From NCBI GenBank assembly GCA_905331475.1, contig CAJNYU010002704.1:1-64000 (forward strand): a DNA stretch of 64,000 nt. Reading direction: 5' to 3'. Source of the stretch: Rotaria socialis. Lineage: Eukaryota; Rotifera; Eurotatoria; Philodinida; Philodinidae. The position numbers were made by a program, and so were the translations under genes. Position 1 is the stretch's first letter. Every line of letters starts with the position of its first letter. This document shows positions 25,535-37,530 of the stretch, in pieces. The notes under the pieces were generated by a model. The model was not told the DNA's origin, made no database searches, and was given only the letters and a program-made list of their open reading frames with translations.

Positions 25535-26141
25535 TAGATGATCTTAGTCACACACTTTTTGATTTCGATTCCGACTCCGAAAAACTCCTACGCGTTTTGG
25601 AGTTTAGCGGTGTCTGAATCATATTAATATTTGATATTCGGAAGGGATAAATAAGTAAACGAATCACTAAGAAATGAACAATTTTTATTTATTTATGCAT
25701 ATTTTATATTGTAACAGGTTTTATGTCTTTAGCTTTTTTCATGAACAACAAAAACATCAAGTGTAAAAACGTTTTAACAAAAATCTGCATAATTCCTAAA
25801 TAATTAGATCTCAATGTCGAAGATAATCTTAATGACTTGCGTAATAACGAGAATTTCATGGATCAGTGCATTTTATTTTTCATTTATGTTATAGTGGTTA
25901 ATGTAAATATCTTTCTTGCGTCTTGATTTTTTCATACAATTTATTTAAAAAATATTAAAACTAGAATATTTTTGTTTTTTATATAGTATTTCATGAATAA
26001 ACTTGTTTCTACGAGTCGAATTATTTGACTGTTGTACTAATATACCTCAGATCGTCATTTCAATAAAAATTCTTTTTAATTCCTCCTACTGCGACGGAGT
26101 CGAAGTCAGAACCAAGTTTCAGAGTCCAGTGCAGTTCATTA
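25535..26141. mobile_element. Diverged copy of the 4359-5188 non-autonomous hAT
   Basis: It starts with CACTTTTTGATT..GATTCCGACTCCG as in the first copy. It shares the internal sequences ATTTGATATTC..GGATA.ATAAGTAAACGAATCA and CATGAATAAACTTGT, and ends with AGAGTCCAGTGCAG. It is shorter than the first copy, and its 8-bp target duplication is no longer readable. Same orientation as the first copy. Confidence 0.65.
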
Positions 26142-26787
26142 GATCTAGGATATCACGTTTTGTTTAACTTCAACGAATATCATTGTGAACTCATCAGAAT
26201 ACGTTGAGATTTTCTTAAATTTATAAACTGCGCCAGATTTCAGAGCTTTCTATTTCTCTCAATAAATTTCAAGACTATATCTGAAGTGTTTTTTGGCGAG
26301 ATGGTATTAATTTTACAGTGGATTTTTATCGATGAACTTGAAATTTATGTGTATTTGCTTTGATTTCTCAAAAAACCTAAGGCTCGACGAAGATTTTTCA
26401 TTCTCTAATAGAAATCGGTGCAGTTTATTATTTTGACTGAAAGAAAAAATGCTTTCTACGTTGTAGTCAAATGAAATCCAATGAGAAAAAAATGTTCGTT
26501 AATTTGAATTTTCCCGTTGTATTCACTTCGCAAATAAAGATGAAAAAATATAATTTGTTTTTCTTTTGAAAATCTTTTCAACGTTTTTTATTCAAAACAT
26601 TTATTTGAAAAAAGAAAAGAAAAAATAAATGTTGGTTGAAATTGTTTTGCCAAGAAATAAAATAAATGTATAGACACGAAAAAAGAATCCTTCAAAATTT
26701 TATTTTTGAAAAATTTTTAAATTCTATTTCATCAAGTAATCAATATATTGTTCTATATATAATTGATGTTAAATATCTCAAAAATAC

Positions 26788-28420
26788 TTAATGTTGAATA
26801 ATCCAATTTGAATCATCTTGAGGATTTAATTTTCCGCAAATGAGAAGAATAATATCAATAATCCACCAAAGTCCTAATCCACCGAGTGTAATCATTTTTC
26901 CAACAGCAATTCCAATATGACCAAGAGAATATCTATCAACAGCAAATAAACCCAAAAAAATTGAATATAAAAGTGTCGAAATAAAATAATGCGAAGAATA
27001 TTTAATACACGGAATGTTATCAATTAAAAATGAACGATTTCCTTTACATTCAATTCCATCAAATATTCGACAACGAATTGAAGTATGCTCTACTTCAATA
27101 TATTTTTCACCACCAAATCGACGTCCATTTCTTTTCTTTTATTAATAAAATAATTAATAAAATAAAGAAAAAAAAACAATTCAAATTACTTGGCATTAGA
27201 GTCATGCAGGTTAAGACTTTTTTGTACCCTAACCCTGCCCTATCGTAAAACTTCGTACCCTTGTCCTACCCTGCCCTACGACGTTCTTACCCTAGCCCTA
27301 CCCTGCCCTATAGACTTCGTAACCTNNNNNNNNNNNNNNNNNNNNNNNNNNNNNNNNNNNNNNNNNNNNNNNNNNNNNNNNNNNNNNNNNNNNNNNNNNN
27401 NNNNNNNNNNNNNNNNNNNNNNNNNTTTGAAAAAAATGGTACATCTATTATCTCGATTCTTTCACTTCACGTTTTAACCAGTTTTTTCTGATGTTCGGTT
27501 GTCTAGATCATCGCGTCACAAGTTAGCAATATATGATCTGGACGTCGAGTTTAAAAGAAAGGAACAAAGAAAGAAAACTCGCGCAGGACTACATAAATGC
27601 TGTGCTTCGCACTGCACTAATAAATATTTCGAAAGTTTCTTAAAAGTAAAATGTCATTTACAACATCACCACTTAAATTTTGCCTTCTCTCTTCCAAAAC
27701 TCGCCCGTTTGTACTAACAATAAGTTCATGTCGAGATGATTTCGAAGATATTTTTTATTACATTTACGTGCACATTTACTAGACAAATTATCAAAAGTGA
27801 TTGAACTCGTCAGCTTATGTAAAAATAGCACTAAACAATAAGTCATTGTTTTCCGTTCGTTGTTATTCTACCCATTCGATTTAGATAATGATATCACTCT
27901 TTATACTGTTTTTGATCAAAAAGATGTCAGAAATATATATTAAGTTCTACTCTATAAAATTTTTATTTGTATGAGCTACACCCTACTTATACCCTTAATA
28001 TTTTTTTTTGTAACCTTACCCTACCCTGCCCTACGAGCTTTATACCCTAACCCTGCCCTGCCCTACGAGTTTTGTACCCTAGCCCTATCCTGCCCTGCAG
28101 GGCAGGGTAGGGTAGGGTAGGACAAGGTTGACCTTCAGGACTCTACTTGGCATGATCTGGTGTCATTTTCTGGTATATCTTCAACTGATTCACATTCATA
28201 ATAATCTGATGGACTATAAATCAATAATATTAGATTTCAGACAATAAAATTATTTACAGAAATATTCTTACAGAAAATGACATTGTACAATTGGACTATA
28301 TGAATATTTATTATCATCGGTTATATCATCAATCTCTTTTGATGAAACAATTATTTCATTATGATAAGTAAAACATGATGTACCAACGATTAATAAAAGT
28401 AGATTTATTAACAGGATCAT
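26788..28420 (-). CDS. TM2D2: TM2 domain-containing protein 2
   Basis: Three exons, 28420-28272, 28213-28147 and 27135-26788, give 564 nt and 187 aa in phase. An N-terminal hydrophobic signal ([13 protein letters not shown]) is followed by a Cys-rich extracellular part: QCHFLPSDYYEC, then [13 protein letters not shown], then FDGIEC and PCIKY. The C-terminal TM2 domain has two membrane helices ([16 protein letters not shown] and [16 protein letters not shown]) joined by a loop with VDRYSLGH, where most family members have DRF. The end ([12 protein letters not shown]) also matches TM2D2. The family encodes conserved two-pass proteins, linked in flies to Notch signalling (inference here). The second intron contains a hAT element whose insertion falls exactly on the exon 2 donor, without disturbing the coding sequence if the upstream donor is used. 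A TTTATT at 26699-26704 (AATAAA on this strand) could be the poly-A signal. Confidence 0.9.
27197..28145. mobile_element. Non-autonomous hAT element at the TM2D2 exon 2 splice donor
   Basis: Perfect 8-bp target duplication CTTGGCAT at 27189-27196 and 28146-28153. Terminal inverted repeats are TAGAGTCATGCAGGTTAA on the left and TAGAGTCCTGAAGGTCAA from the right (16 of 18 match). The subterminal regions are packed with CCCTGCCCTACG/TACCCTAACCCTG units, and a perfect 18-bp palindrome (CCTGCCCTGCAGGGCAGG) lies at 28089-28106. No transposase was seen, but the interior contains a 100-N assembly gap (27326-27425), so coding sequence may be missing. Confidence 0.85.
27326..27425. other. Assembly gap of 100 N
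   Basis: Exactly 100 N, the usual placeholder for a gap of unknown size. It lies inside the hAT element within TM2D2 intron 2, so the true length of that element and intron is unknown. Confidence 0.95.
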
Positions 28421-29203
28421 TTCACTTAAAAAACCAAGAACTTTTTCTCATATTTTCTCATCTTTTTTTGATGGAAAATCAAAAGAGAAATTATTTTTCA
28501 ATTAGAAAACCAAAATAACCAATAAAACCGAAAACAACTAGATGTCACTAGAAAACCTATAAAAAGCGATCAGAATTCAGAATGAATAGAAATTGAAAAT
28601 CTGAGTCTCATATTGATCAAAATAGGATGATTCGAAATCATCATTAATTTAAAGATAATTGTTACCACTCTAGAATTCAAATCAGTTATAGAATTTTTCT
28701 TTCATATTCACTAATTAAAAAAAAGAAAATGCTGTAAAATCTACAAGAAAAAAGTTTCATTTTGATAAATCAGCTTGAACAAACATATAATCGATATTTT
28801 AAAAATAAATATTATGAATAGATTCTATTGTATTAGTACATCAATTTAACTCATCGAAATGTTCAATCGCAGTGTTTCTTTTACTTTGTAAATAATAATA
28901 ATAATAATAGTGTATCTCAAAAGTCAATTTTTTTTTTTAGAGATATCACATAGTGGGTCACCAGAAAAAAATTGTAGGGGGCGGGGAGGGGGGTTGGCTA
29001 AACTTATTTTTTCACAAGATTTTACCTACCCAGGACATTATCGATCAGTCGGTTCTTGTCGGACGGATTATAATTCCGATGTAACATGGTTACCGGATTT
29101 GGTCGGTTAATTTCTGGGCACTGGTACAATTCGTCGCGCGACAATTCGTTGCAATCTGTTCGTCGCATATATAGGAGAGAATACATTAATTGAATTTAGA
29201 TAT
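28421..29203. other. Intergenic with a G-rich tract
   Basis: Upstream side of TM2D2. A G-rich tract (TAGGGGGCGGGGAGGGGGG) sits at about 28975-28993, followed to about 29150 by sequence with an unusual number of CG dinucleotides. It may be part of another repeat, but no paired termini were found. No gene recognised. Confidence 0.4.
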
Positions 29204-29530
29204 TTATTGATCTTCATCTTGACTATTTTCAATGGCACGAATAAGTGTAAATGGAATGTGATTTGCTATACTGACTAAAGCTGCACTAATACCACCTGCA
29301 ATTTGTTTCATACAATTTTTAATCACAGTTTGAAATTTAACTTTTGATGTTGTATCAAATCTTTTTTTGAAATCAATTAAATCTCCGTAAAGATCTTTTC
29401 TAATTTGATGAACGCTAATATGATGTAAAATTGAAACTAAATCTATTGCAAGTGATTCACCAAACTCTTAACATTCATCTAAGATAGTTGCAGCTCGATG
29501 TTGAATTTTTTATATTGAAATTCTAATTGC
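29204..29530 (-). pseudogene. Fragment of an unrecognised gene with an in-frame stop
   Basis: About 95 codons read openly on the minus strand down to TAA at 29204-29206, including ESLAIDLVSILHHISVHQIR, then KVKFQTVIKNCMKQIAGG and IPFTLIRAIENSQDEDQ. An in-frame TAA at 29468-29470 breaks the frame after RAATILDEC. Codon use is like that of the real genes here. The family was not recognised; it looks like the decayed 3' end of a gene. Confidence 0.45.
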
Positions 29531-29539
29531 CCATTGTGC

Positions 29540-32184
29540 CTACATTAGAACGCGAGAAAGTCGATAATTCATGAGACTGAGTAAAAATTTTTCGTTAACA
29601 TTGATTAAAAACCAAGAGAATTGACACATTTTATACGAAATCATGGGCAAAAACGTTTTAAAAGTTGACATTTTCTTGAGAAACGAAACAAAGTTTTCTC
29701 GTCAATGAAATATCGACAAACTTGTTGCCACTTTGTTGGATTGTCCTTGAGCATTTCTGATAAGAATTCTAGTATATTTATCTTGGATATTTGTTACTTT
29801 ATTGGATGAAGTGATCAACAATTAAGAAATCGATTTTTTTTTCATGTATGATATCTTTCTGATAAATGAAATTGTTAGATTTTCTAAAATTTTCTCGATA
29901 TGCAATAACATAATAGAAACTCATATATATATATATATATATAATTAGATTAAGGAGAAGAATTTTTATCGATATATTTTTTCCTTTAAAAAACGTTATT
30001 TGCCAATATAAGATTCTTGATTGAAATAATTCCACGATGACACTTCTAAGAATTAATTATAATTTAATTTTCACAAATTAATTTGAATTATATGAAAGTT
30101 TATCAGATAAATTTCGATTAAAATTGAATGATTCGAACATTGTTGTTAAAAGAATAATCAACAAAGAAAGTCTCTAGGAAAATTTCATCTATTTTTGCTT
30201 TTATCATATTTCATTAACAGATGTTAACATTATTAATAACAGAAAAATAGAAGTAATAGTAAACTTAAGAACAATGAATTGTTTTTGGAAACCATATTTT
30301 ATCGAACAACTATGAAAGTATCAGTGAAAATAAATTGTTTGTTAATTATCATTTTTTTTGTTTTTATGTTATTAAATCTATCATTAGTCAATCATTGAAA
30401 TTGAAAAAATAGAATAGAATGTTTTATCGAACTCTAATGAATGAAAACAAGAAAAAGAGAAAATAACTTTTGAAAGAAAAAGTGTCCTTTAAGATAGAAG
30501 GTTTTTATTTGTTTCTTGTTTATCTCAATAAACAAGTAATTGATTTTGTTTGACAGCCTGAAACTATTCATTATCAATATTCCTTTTTTCTACATTAACA
30601 CTAAGAAAATTGGCGAAAAATTTGTTTATACGACAATTTCTTTATGACAATATTCAGTTTCGTCTAAGTGTCATAGAGCATTAACCAATTTGCAAAGATT
30701 TTCTCATAAAGCACACACACGCGCACACACACATTTATATATATATAGACATGGAAACAGATAGAAAGTATACAATACGGATTGTGAATGTCACACAAGC
30801 AAAAAAACTCTATTCTTTGTTGTCGGTTTTTTCCTCTTTTTCTTTATTATTCATCAATCGGAACAAGAAACGATCGGCAATTATTTTTGATCGTCTTGAA
30901 AAAAACAATAAAGAGAAAGATACTCACATGTCATTGTCATCGATAGACAGGTAGAGAAAGTTTCTCCTTCATGTCATTATCATCATCATCAATGAGAAAC
31001 ATATATATTTATCTTAATTTCTATTTCTGTGAGTCAACATATCTGAAAGCATCTTGTGCCGTTTGACACTTATCTCAGTATAGTTGCTTTAATCCTGTAT
31101 CTCTGTGTGGCATCTATCCATTTCGCTGTCAGACACCCTACAGATGTTGTTTTTGTTGTCATCATCCACCGTGTCCTTTTCCTTTTCCCTCTCTTTCTCT
31201 TTTAATATTACGAAAGATCGACGGCTTCTTCGATGAGAGAATAGAAAATAAGGTAGAGCATTTTTGTTAGTTTGTCTTTTGATGATTGACACCTTTTTTT
31301 GTAAAATTGTTCGTTCAAATCGATGTTTTATCTTTTGTTCTTGTTCTTTGCTTGTTACTTTATCAGAGCATAAAATTTTCATAAGACAATTAAAAAATAG
31401 ATTTTTCTCAAGAGTTCTATTTAAACGTTTCCTAAGAAACAATATTAGTTTTTGTTTATTATTATAATTGAAGTGATAAAATGACAACGAAAAAGCATTA
31501 ACCGATCTGATATTATTTAGTGAGAGATATTTCTATCATCTTAATATATAAAATTAGATTCACATTTTTCCTTTTTCTTTTTCACGATCTGACAAAGAAA
31601 AAAATGACAAGAATTTGTTAACTTAATATTTTCATAGGAAATAACAAAAAAAAGGATAAGAAAAATGAAAGATCTTGTATGATGTTTATTTAGATAAGAT
31701 TTTCTAGTTCCATTCAAATATCTAACACATGCTTTTCTCGCATTCCTTCTTTTTTTCTTCTACGTGCTAAACAAGTGTCGGAAGTCAGCTGTCGTTTATC
31801 GTTACGTCCTTAATCGAATCACTCTACTCATTTATTTCTCTATCTTGAACTTATGTTTTTCTTCGGTTGTTTTTTTTTCTACCTAATCTATATTTATTTA
31901 TTTTTCTATCGATATAGAAGAAAAGAAAGGGAAAGGAAAGTAAAGAATCATCTTTTATCTTTTACTTATGAGTGTTGCAGAGAGTTATTCTAATAAAAAA
32001 AAGTACACAACAACTATAAGATACTTCAATCGTTTCATCAACCAATATAGATTCATTGAAAGCACAAGCAAATATCAATCGATTGAAGCGAGAAAAGAGA
32101 GCAAAAGGAAGAGAGAAAAAGAGATGCTATAGAATGGAACGATACTCATGGGAATGTCAAGTATCTTTTTTAGAATAAGAGCCA
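29540..32184. other. Intergenic upstream of HCN
   Basis: AT-rich sequence with short tandem tracts (AT at about 29925-29942; CA/CG alternation at about 30712-30732). No gene was recognised; short open frames at 30751, 31089 and 31264 have no domains. The last few hundred bases are the likely promoter and 5' UTR of the HCN gene, without a clear core-promoter motif. Confidence 0.4.
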
Positions 32185-35100
32185 ATGTCGGAAATATCAT
32201 GTGTTACTTCAAATGAAGATTATTTTCAATTTATTGAAACAAACCCAAATGAAATAAATTCATCATCAATTGCAAATAATGAAAACTTTTCAAAAGAATA
32301 TGATTTGAGTCAATCAAAAATTTCAACAAGTATCAATAATACACAAGAGAATTCAAATAAAAGTAAGTTTTACTTTCTGTATTAAATAAAAAGTAAAAGA
32401 ACACAAATATAATTCAGGTGAAATTGTTGATTTAAAAACGAATAATAAAGAAATAATGCTGATGATGAACAATAATTGTGTAGGAAAGTGCATAAAAACA
32501 AGTGAAAACATATGTGATGTTTCATCATCAATGATGCGATCGATTTCTTCTGTTTATTGTCGATCATCAGTTGTTTCATCTAATCAATTGGATAATAAAG
32601 AACGACTGACACTTGATCGTCGTCGATCACTTCAAGGTTTTTCTTCAAGAAAAACTCTTTCAAATAATTCTCATCGTCGATCAACGCTTGTTTCACTTAA
32701 TTTATCAAATTCAAATTCAGAAAATAACAAAAATAATATTAAAAAAGTAATTAGCGAACAATCAATTAATTTAATTAAAGAAAATTCTTCAAATTCTGAT
32801 TTTAATGAATATTATGAAAAAGGGAAAACAAATATTAAATTAAACCTACCAATAAAATCAAAAAAAAATTCGTTTCATCGCAGTCGAAATCGAGATCGAG
32901 AAAAAGAAGAAATTCTGAAATCGCTTGAATCCGAAACAATTATTGGTGAATTTACATTACCAACAAATCCTCGAATAATTGTATCAATTGAACCACAATC
33001 GAATAAAAAAGAAAGTCTTTTAAAAGAAAATTGTTTTCATGATGATCAAATCTATTCACCTGAACAAATTAATAATCAATCTGAACAACGATCGATTAAT
33101 GATTCAACATTAAAAAGTTCATCAACAATTGTTTCATATTTTATGGATTTATTTAAACCAAGTGATAATAAATTAGCTTTAAAATTATTCGGCAGTCGAA
33201 AAGGTCTTCTTAAAGAACGTTTAAGACAACAACGAGCTGGCCACTGTATTATTCATCCATGTTCAAATTTTCGGTAAATATCAATGCTCTCTTTTTCTCT
33301 TTCTTATTTTCATTTTAATTATTTAGGTTTTATTGGGATTTAATTATGCTAATATTATTAATAACAAATGTTATTGTTTTACCAGTAGCTATTGCTTTTT
33401 TTAGTGATGAAATAAATTCAGCACGGTGGATTAGTTTTAATGTTATTTCTGATGCTTTTTTTCTTTTTGATATAATAGTCAATTTTCGAACAGGTTTTTT
33501 ATTTAAATCTATTTTTAAATCTAAAAAAGACACATTTCTTCTCAATTTCTATTAGGTGTATTAAGAAATGATTATATCGATGAAATTATTCTTGAACCAC
33601 GATTAATAGCAAAAAATTATATAAAAACATGGTTTATGCTTGATTTAGCTAGTTCGCTTCCTGTTGACTATTTTTTCTTATTATTTGATACCGGTGAACA
33701 TTCTGGAGGATATTCATCGATTGCACGTACGGGTCGTGCCATTAAAGTTCTTCGTCTTGTTAAATTACTCTCACTACTTCGATTACTTCGATTATCACGT
33801 CTTGTCAGATATATTCATCAATGGGAAGAGGTAAGATTAGAGTTTTCTTATTTTAATTTAACTTAATATTGGGCAGGAAAGATAATCTTATTAAAATAGC
33901 GACATCGAGTCAGATATCGATGGATAGAACTTCGCTTGGCCAATTTCCTTCGAGTTCATCTTCCCGTTTGGGTGAACGAAAATGTTTTTTTTTTCTTTTC
34001 TTTTTGTCTTCCTTGCTTTATTTATTGCATGAAATTTTATTTCTTAATTATTTCCTCAATATTAATCTTTATTTTAATCTGAATGCCCATGTCCATGTCC
34101 ATGTCAATGTCAATGTCAATGTCAACGTCAAATGTTTATGTTTTTCTCTATTTATTTAATGCATGTCGAAATAGTTCTGTTAATAGAAAATCTTATTGAT
34201 ATTAGATAGAGTGAATAATAAGTACTAAAATACGGCATGTATTTCACATATTATATGTGCATGATCATAATTCGAAGGGATAGGAGAAAAAGATCTTCCT
34301 GCCCAATGGATTTATTTATTTTTTTTTGGTTTTTATTGTTTTTTTTCTTGAAAAAAAAAACATAAATAATAATAAAATTTATTTATTTTTAGTTTTTATC
34401 AATAGCAAGTATGGTTATGCGTATCCTTAATTTATTAGCATTAATCATATTATTGGCACATTGGAATGGATGTTTACAATTTATGATTCCGATGTTTCAA
34501 AATTTTCCATCCGATTGTTGGGTTGCACTTAATGCTCTACAAAATGCTCCATGGACAGAACAATATACAGTTGCTCTGTTTAAAGCACTTTCACATATGT
34601 TATGTATTGGTTACGGTCGATATCCACCTCAAAGTTATGTTGATATGTGGTTAACTATGCTTTCCATGGGTAGATTATTCTGCTAAGAATTTATTTATTT
34701 CTTTTTTCTTGGATATTATTTAGTTATTGGAGCCATGTGTTATGCAGTTACAATTGGACATGTTTCAGCACTTGTTCAAAGCTTCGATACATCGAGACGT
34801 TTATATAATGAAAAAGTAAGTTTGTGTATTTTATTGATTAATACAAACAGATAGGAGAATTAAATATTTAGTTTAAACAAGTTGAAGAATATATGGCATG
34901 GAGAAAATTACCACGAGAAATGCGAAATCGAATATCAGATTATTATGAACATCGTTATCAAGGAAAAATCTTTCATGAAGATTCAATTTTACAAGAACTT
35001 TCAGAAAGATTAAGATTGGTTTGTTTTTTCTTTCTATTGAAGAATAAATATTTTTTATTATTATAAAAGGATGTTGTTAATTATAATTGTCGGTCACTTG

Positions 35101-35971
35101 TATCATCAGTTCCATTTTTTTCAAATGCTGATCCAAATTTTGTATCGGATGTTGTGACAAAATTACGTTTCGAAGTATTTCAACCTGGTGATCAAATAAT
35201 TCACGAAGGAACTATTGGTGATAAAATGTATTTTATACAAGAAGGTGTTGTTGATATTATTAAATCAGATGGGCAAGTTTTAACAACTTTATCAGATGGA
35301 TCTTATTTTGGAGGTTTTTCATTTCTTTTTTTTTCTTAAACTCTCTCCTTAAATCATTATTTTCAATAGAAATATGTTTATTGACACGAGCTAAACGTAC
35401 CGCTGGTGTTCGTTGTGTAACATATTGTAATTTATATTCATTAGATTCAAGTCAATTTGAAACCGTTCTTGAATCCTATCCATTAATGAGAAGAACAATT
35501 GAATCAGTTGCTGCTGAAAGACTTAATAAATTAGGAAAAAATCCTTCAATTATTTCAACACGGCATGATTTAAAACGTGATGCAGCTGTATTAAAAGATA
35601 TAATTGATCGTGCAACACCTCAACCATCAAGTGACGAATCTTCATCATCATCGAAAGAAGACGCTAAATTATTGTCATCATCATTTAAGCAATTAAAACA
35701 AAGTCATTTGAAAAGCTCTTTTTCGTATATTCATGATCAATTAAATAAATCGCAAGATCAGTTACAAACTTCAAATAAAAAAAAGAAAAAAAAGTCTTCA
35801 TTAGAAAAAAAAAATTTTTATCGTAGTTTTTTAGATGCACCAACATCGACATTAAATCTATCAAGAGAACACCATAAAAATCAACTTCGAAAATCTCCAA
35901 CAAGTCCTTTATCTCTTTTTCGTAAAAGTCCTTCATCAACTACGTTTTTTTCTAATCAACCGTCTTCATAG
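32185..35971 (+). CDS. HCN: Hyperpolarisation-activated cyclic-nucleotide-gated channel (HCN, Ih)
   Basis: Nine exons read in phase: 32185-32362, 32418-33273, 33327-33493, 33556-33830, 34393-34669, 34724-34815, 34872-35018, 35070-35313, 35370-35971; 2838 nt, 945 aa. A long Ser/Asn-rich N-terminus precedes S1 (RFYWDLIM, residue 345). S4 (about 460-485) has the regular Arg/Lys ladder [19 protein letters not shown]. The pore carries CIGYG (GYG at 565-567), the HCN selectivity signature. The C-linker includes [12 protein letters not shown]. The cyclic-nucleotide-binding domain (about 685-800) includes [12 protein letters not shown], and [14 protein letters not shown] containing the phosphate-binding Arg. 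It forms tetrameric cation channels of the plasma membrane, opened by hyperpolarisation and modulated by cAMP. An AATAAA at 36010-36015 follows the stop. A decayed copy of the last exon lies at about 50885-51307. Confidence 0.95.
33868..34307. mobile_element. MITE-like element in HCN intron 4
   Basis: ATTGGGCAGGAAAGAT (33868-33883) and GATCTTCCTGCCCAAT (34292-34307) are inverted copies with one offset base, bounding about 440 bp inside an otherwise ordinary intron. The other introns of this gene are 52-62 bp, so the insertion explains the intron's size. No clear target duplication. A hexamer tandem tract (ATGTCC/ATGTCA, eight units) lies at about 34084-34132. Confidence 0.6.
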
Positions 35972-36329
35972 TCATTTTTTCTTCGTTTTGTTTTTTATAT
36001 CATTTTATTAATAAAACATTTTTTTAATATTTTGAAAAATAAATATCTATTTTAAATAAATAGATGTCATAGATATGACAACAAAATATTCATTTCTTAA
36101 GATAATTCAAACTTTAGAGTTATCAACATTATTTTCAATAATATTTTTTCTAGAATGTAATATAACAAAATTTGAAATGCTTTTTCGAATTCAATGAAAA
36201 TAATTTTATTTAAAGAGTATTTATTTTAATTTCTAGATTACAAAAAAATTATCTTTCTTTTCTGTTTCTCTGTTAAATCTTTATTACAGTTTTTCTTCTC
36301 TAACTGAACAAAATAATAATAAATTGATC

Positions 36330-37022
36330 CAGGGTTGCCAGCTGTTCAGGTCCCAAATGGGGTACACTGATTTCGGAATGGGGTACACGTTAGGTACAAC
36401 TCAGTTGTAAATGGGGTACATTCATGAGGTACGCAGTTTACATCTTTCACACTGGTCATCGGCTGCGGAAATCAATTTCGAAAACTATTTTCAATCAGGA
36501 AGGGGCATTCTCAGTTTTTCGTTTTACTATAAAGTCTAGCTTTCAAATTGAAATCTTTATTTTCTAATAAATATGTTCACAATAANAGCAAGGAATTGAG
36601 TACACATAAGAAATAATTTCGTACATTTCAATACACATTGGTTTCGACTTTACAAGAAGAAAAGCCCAAAATTGATCAGACCGAAATTCCACTTCTCTTT
36701 CATGATTTTCGGTCGTCGGTTTGTGAATGAGATTATCTTCATCACGAAACTTGTTGCATATGTCATTGTTGAATTCTTCATAAACATGACCATTAGCAGC
36801 CAACCAATATAATTGACGCTTCACATCTTTATCAATAGTAAATGTCGGATAAAGAGACAGAACTTTTCTTAGTTTTAACCAAAATATGGATGATAGTAGT
36901 CGTAACATTGAAAAATGCAGATGGGGTACAAAATGCGTACCTCAGAGGTACAATTTTTTTTGAGGTACAAAAGGCTCAAATGGGGCACTGTACCCCCAAA
37001 TGGGGTACGGCTGGCAACCCTG
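36330..37022. mobile_element. hAT element with transposase remnant, 8-bp target duplication
   Basis: Perfect 13-bp terminal inverted repeats, CAGGGTTGCCAGC and GCTGGCAACCCTG. Flanks are AATTGATC (36322-36329) and AATTGGTC (37023-37030), 7 of 8. Subterminal AAATGGGGTACA units repeat at both ends. On the minus strand an open frame (36908-36564) ends in sequence like a hAT C-terminal dimerisation region (QFWAFLLVKSKPMCIEMYEI, then ISYVYSIPC), so it is probably an internally deleted derivative of an autonomous hAT. One base (36586) is N. The duplicate locus at 51620-51627 still has the single uninterrupted target. Confidence 0.85.
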
Positions 37023-37374
37023 AATTGGTCTCTTTATAAAATAGGATATATTGTATACCCAACCGAAGATAGAAATATAGTGAAAGAAATCGTATAAATA
37101 TCACTTTAATTATGTTGATATTCTTATGATTGTACCGTATAAACCAACAGATGATAATGTTTGTACTATATTATATTGTTTAATTCGTATTAAATGTTGA
37201 GAAAAAAAAAGGAATTATGTTTGTTTCTTTTTTTCTGCTTTTTGATTATTGCGTCAATTGATATAAATAATATTTAATTTATTTTTGTTTTTAGAGCTCT
37301 TTTGAAATAATTAACTTTTCTAAATAAATTTTGCTTTATAAAATATTTGTAAATTAAATTTGAGACTTAGTAAA

Positions 37375-37530
37375 ATGATGAATTCAAATGAAACAAATGA
37401 ACAATGTTGTTTAAGTCCTCTTGATTCAGTTCGTTTCATCATGGAACGAGCTCGACATGTTTCAATAAATTCATCTTCTCTTAGAAAATTAGCTGATATG
37501 TTTTTTTTTTCAAATTTTGATCGAATAGAA
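37375..37530 (+). pseudogene. Isolated copy of QNG1 exon 1
   Basis: Identical to the QNG1 first exon at 52004-52129 except for 6 of 126 bases, most at third codon positions. It reads from MMNSNETNEQCC to SSLRKLAD. No further QNG1 exons follow; similarity ends just past the donor position, where the GT of the real gene is replaced by ATG and poly-T. It is the truncated partner of a duplication described at 50885-52130. Confidence 0.85.

Noticed and set aside
27190..27491. Open frames running through the N gap
   Set aside because: The frames exist only because N codons are not read as stops, and they lie in transposon repeat sequence.
27227..28110. CCCTAACCCTG-like runs resembling telomere repeats
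   Set aside because: The units are irregular (CCCTGCCCTACG, TACCCTAACCCTG), sit symmetrically inside a hAT with its own ends and target duplication, and are better explained as subterminal repeats.
34081..34132. Possible CRISPR-like array
   Set aside because: It is a simple hexamer tandem repeat (ATGTCC/ATGTCA) without spacers, in an intron of an animal gene.
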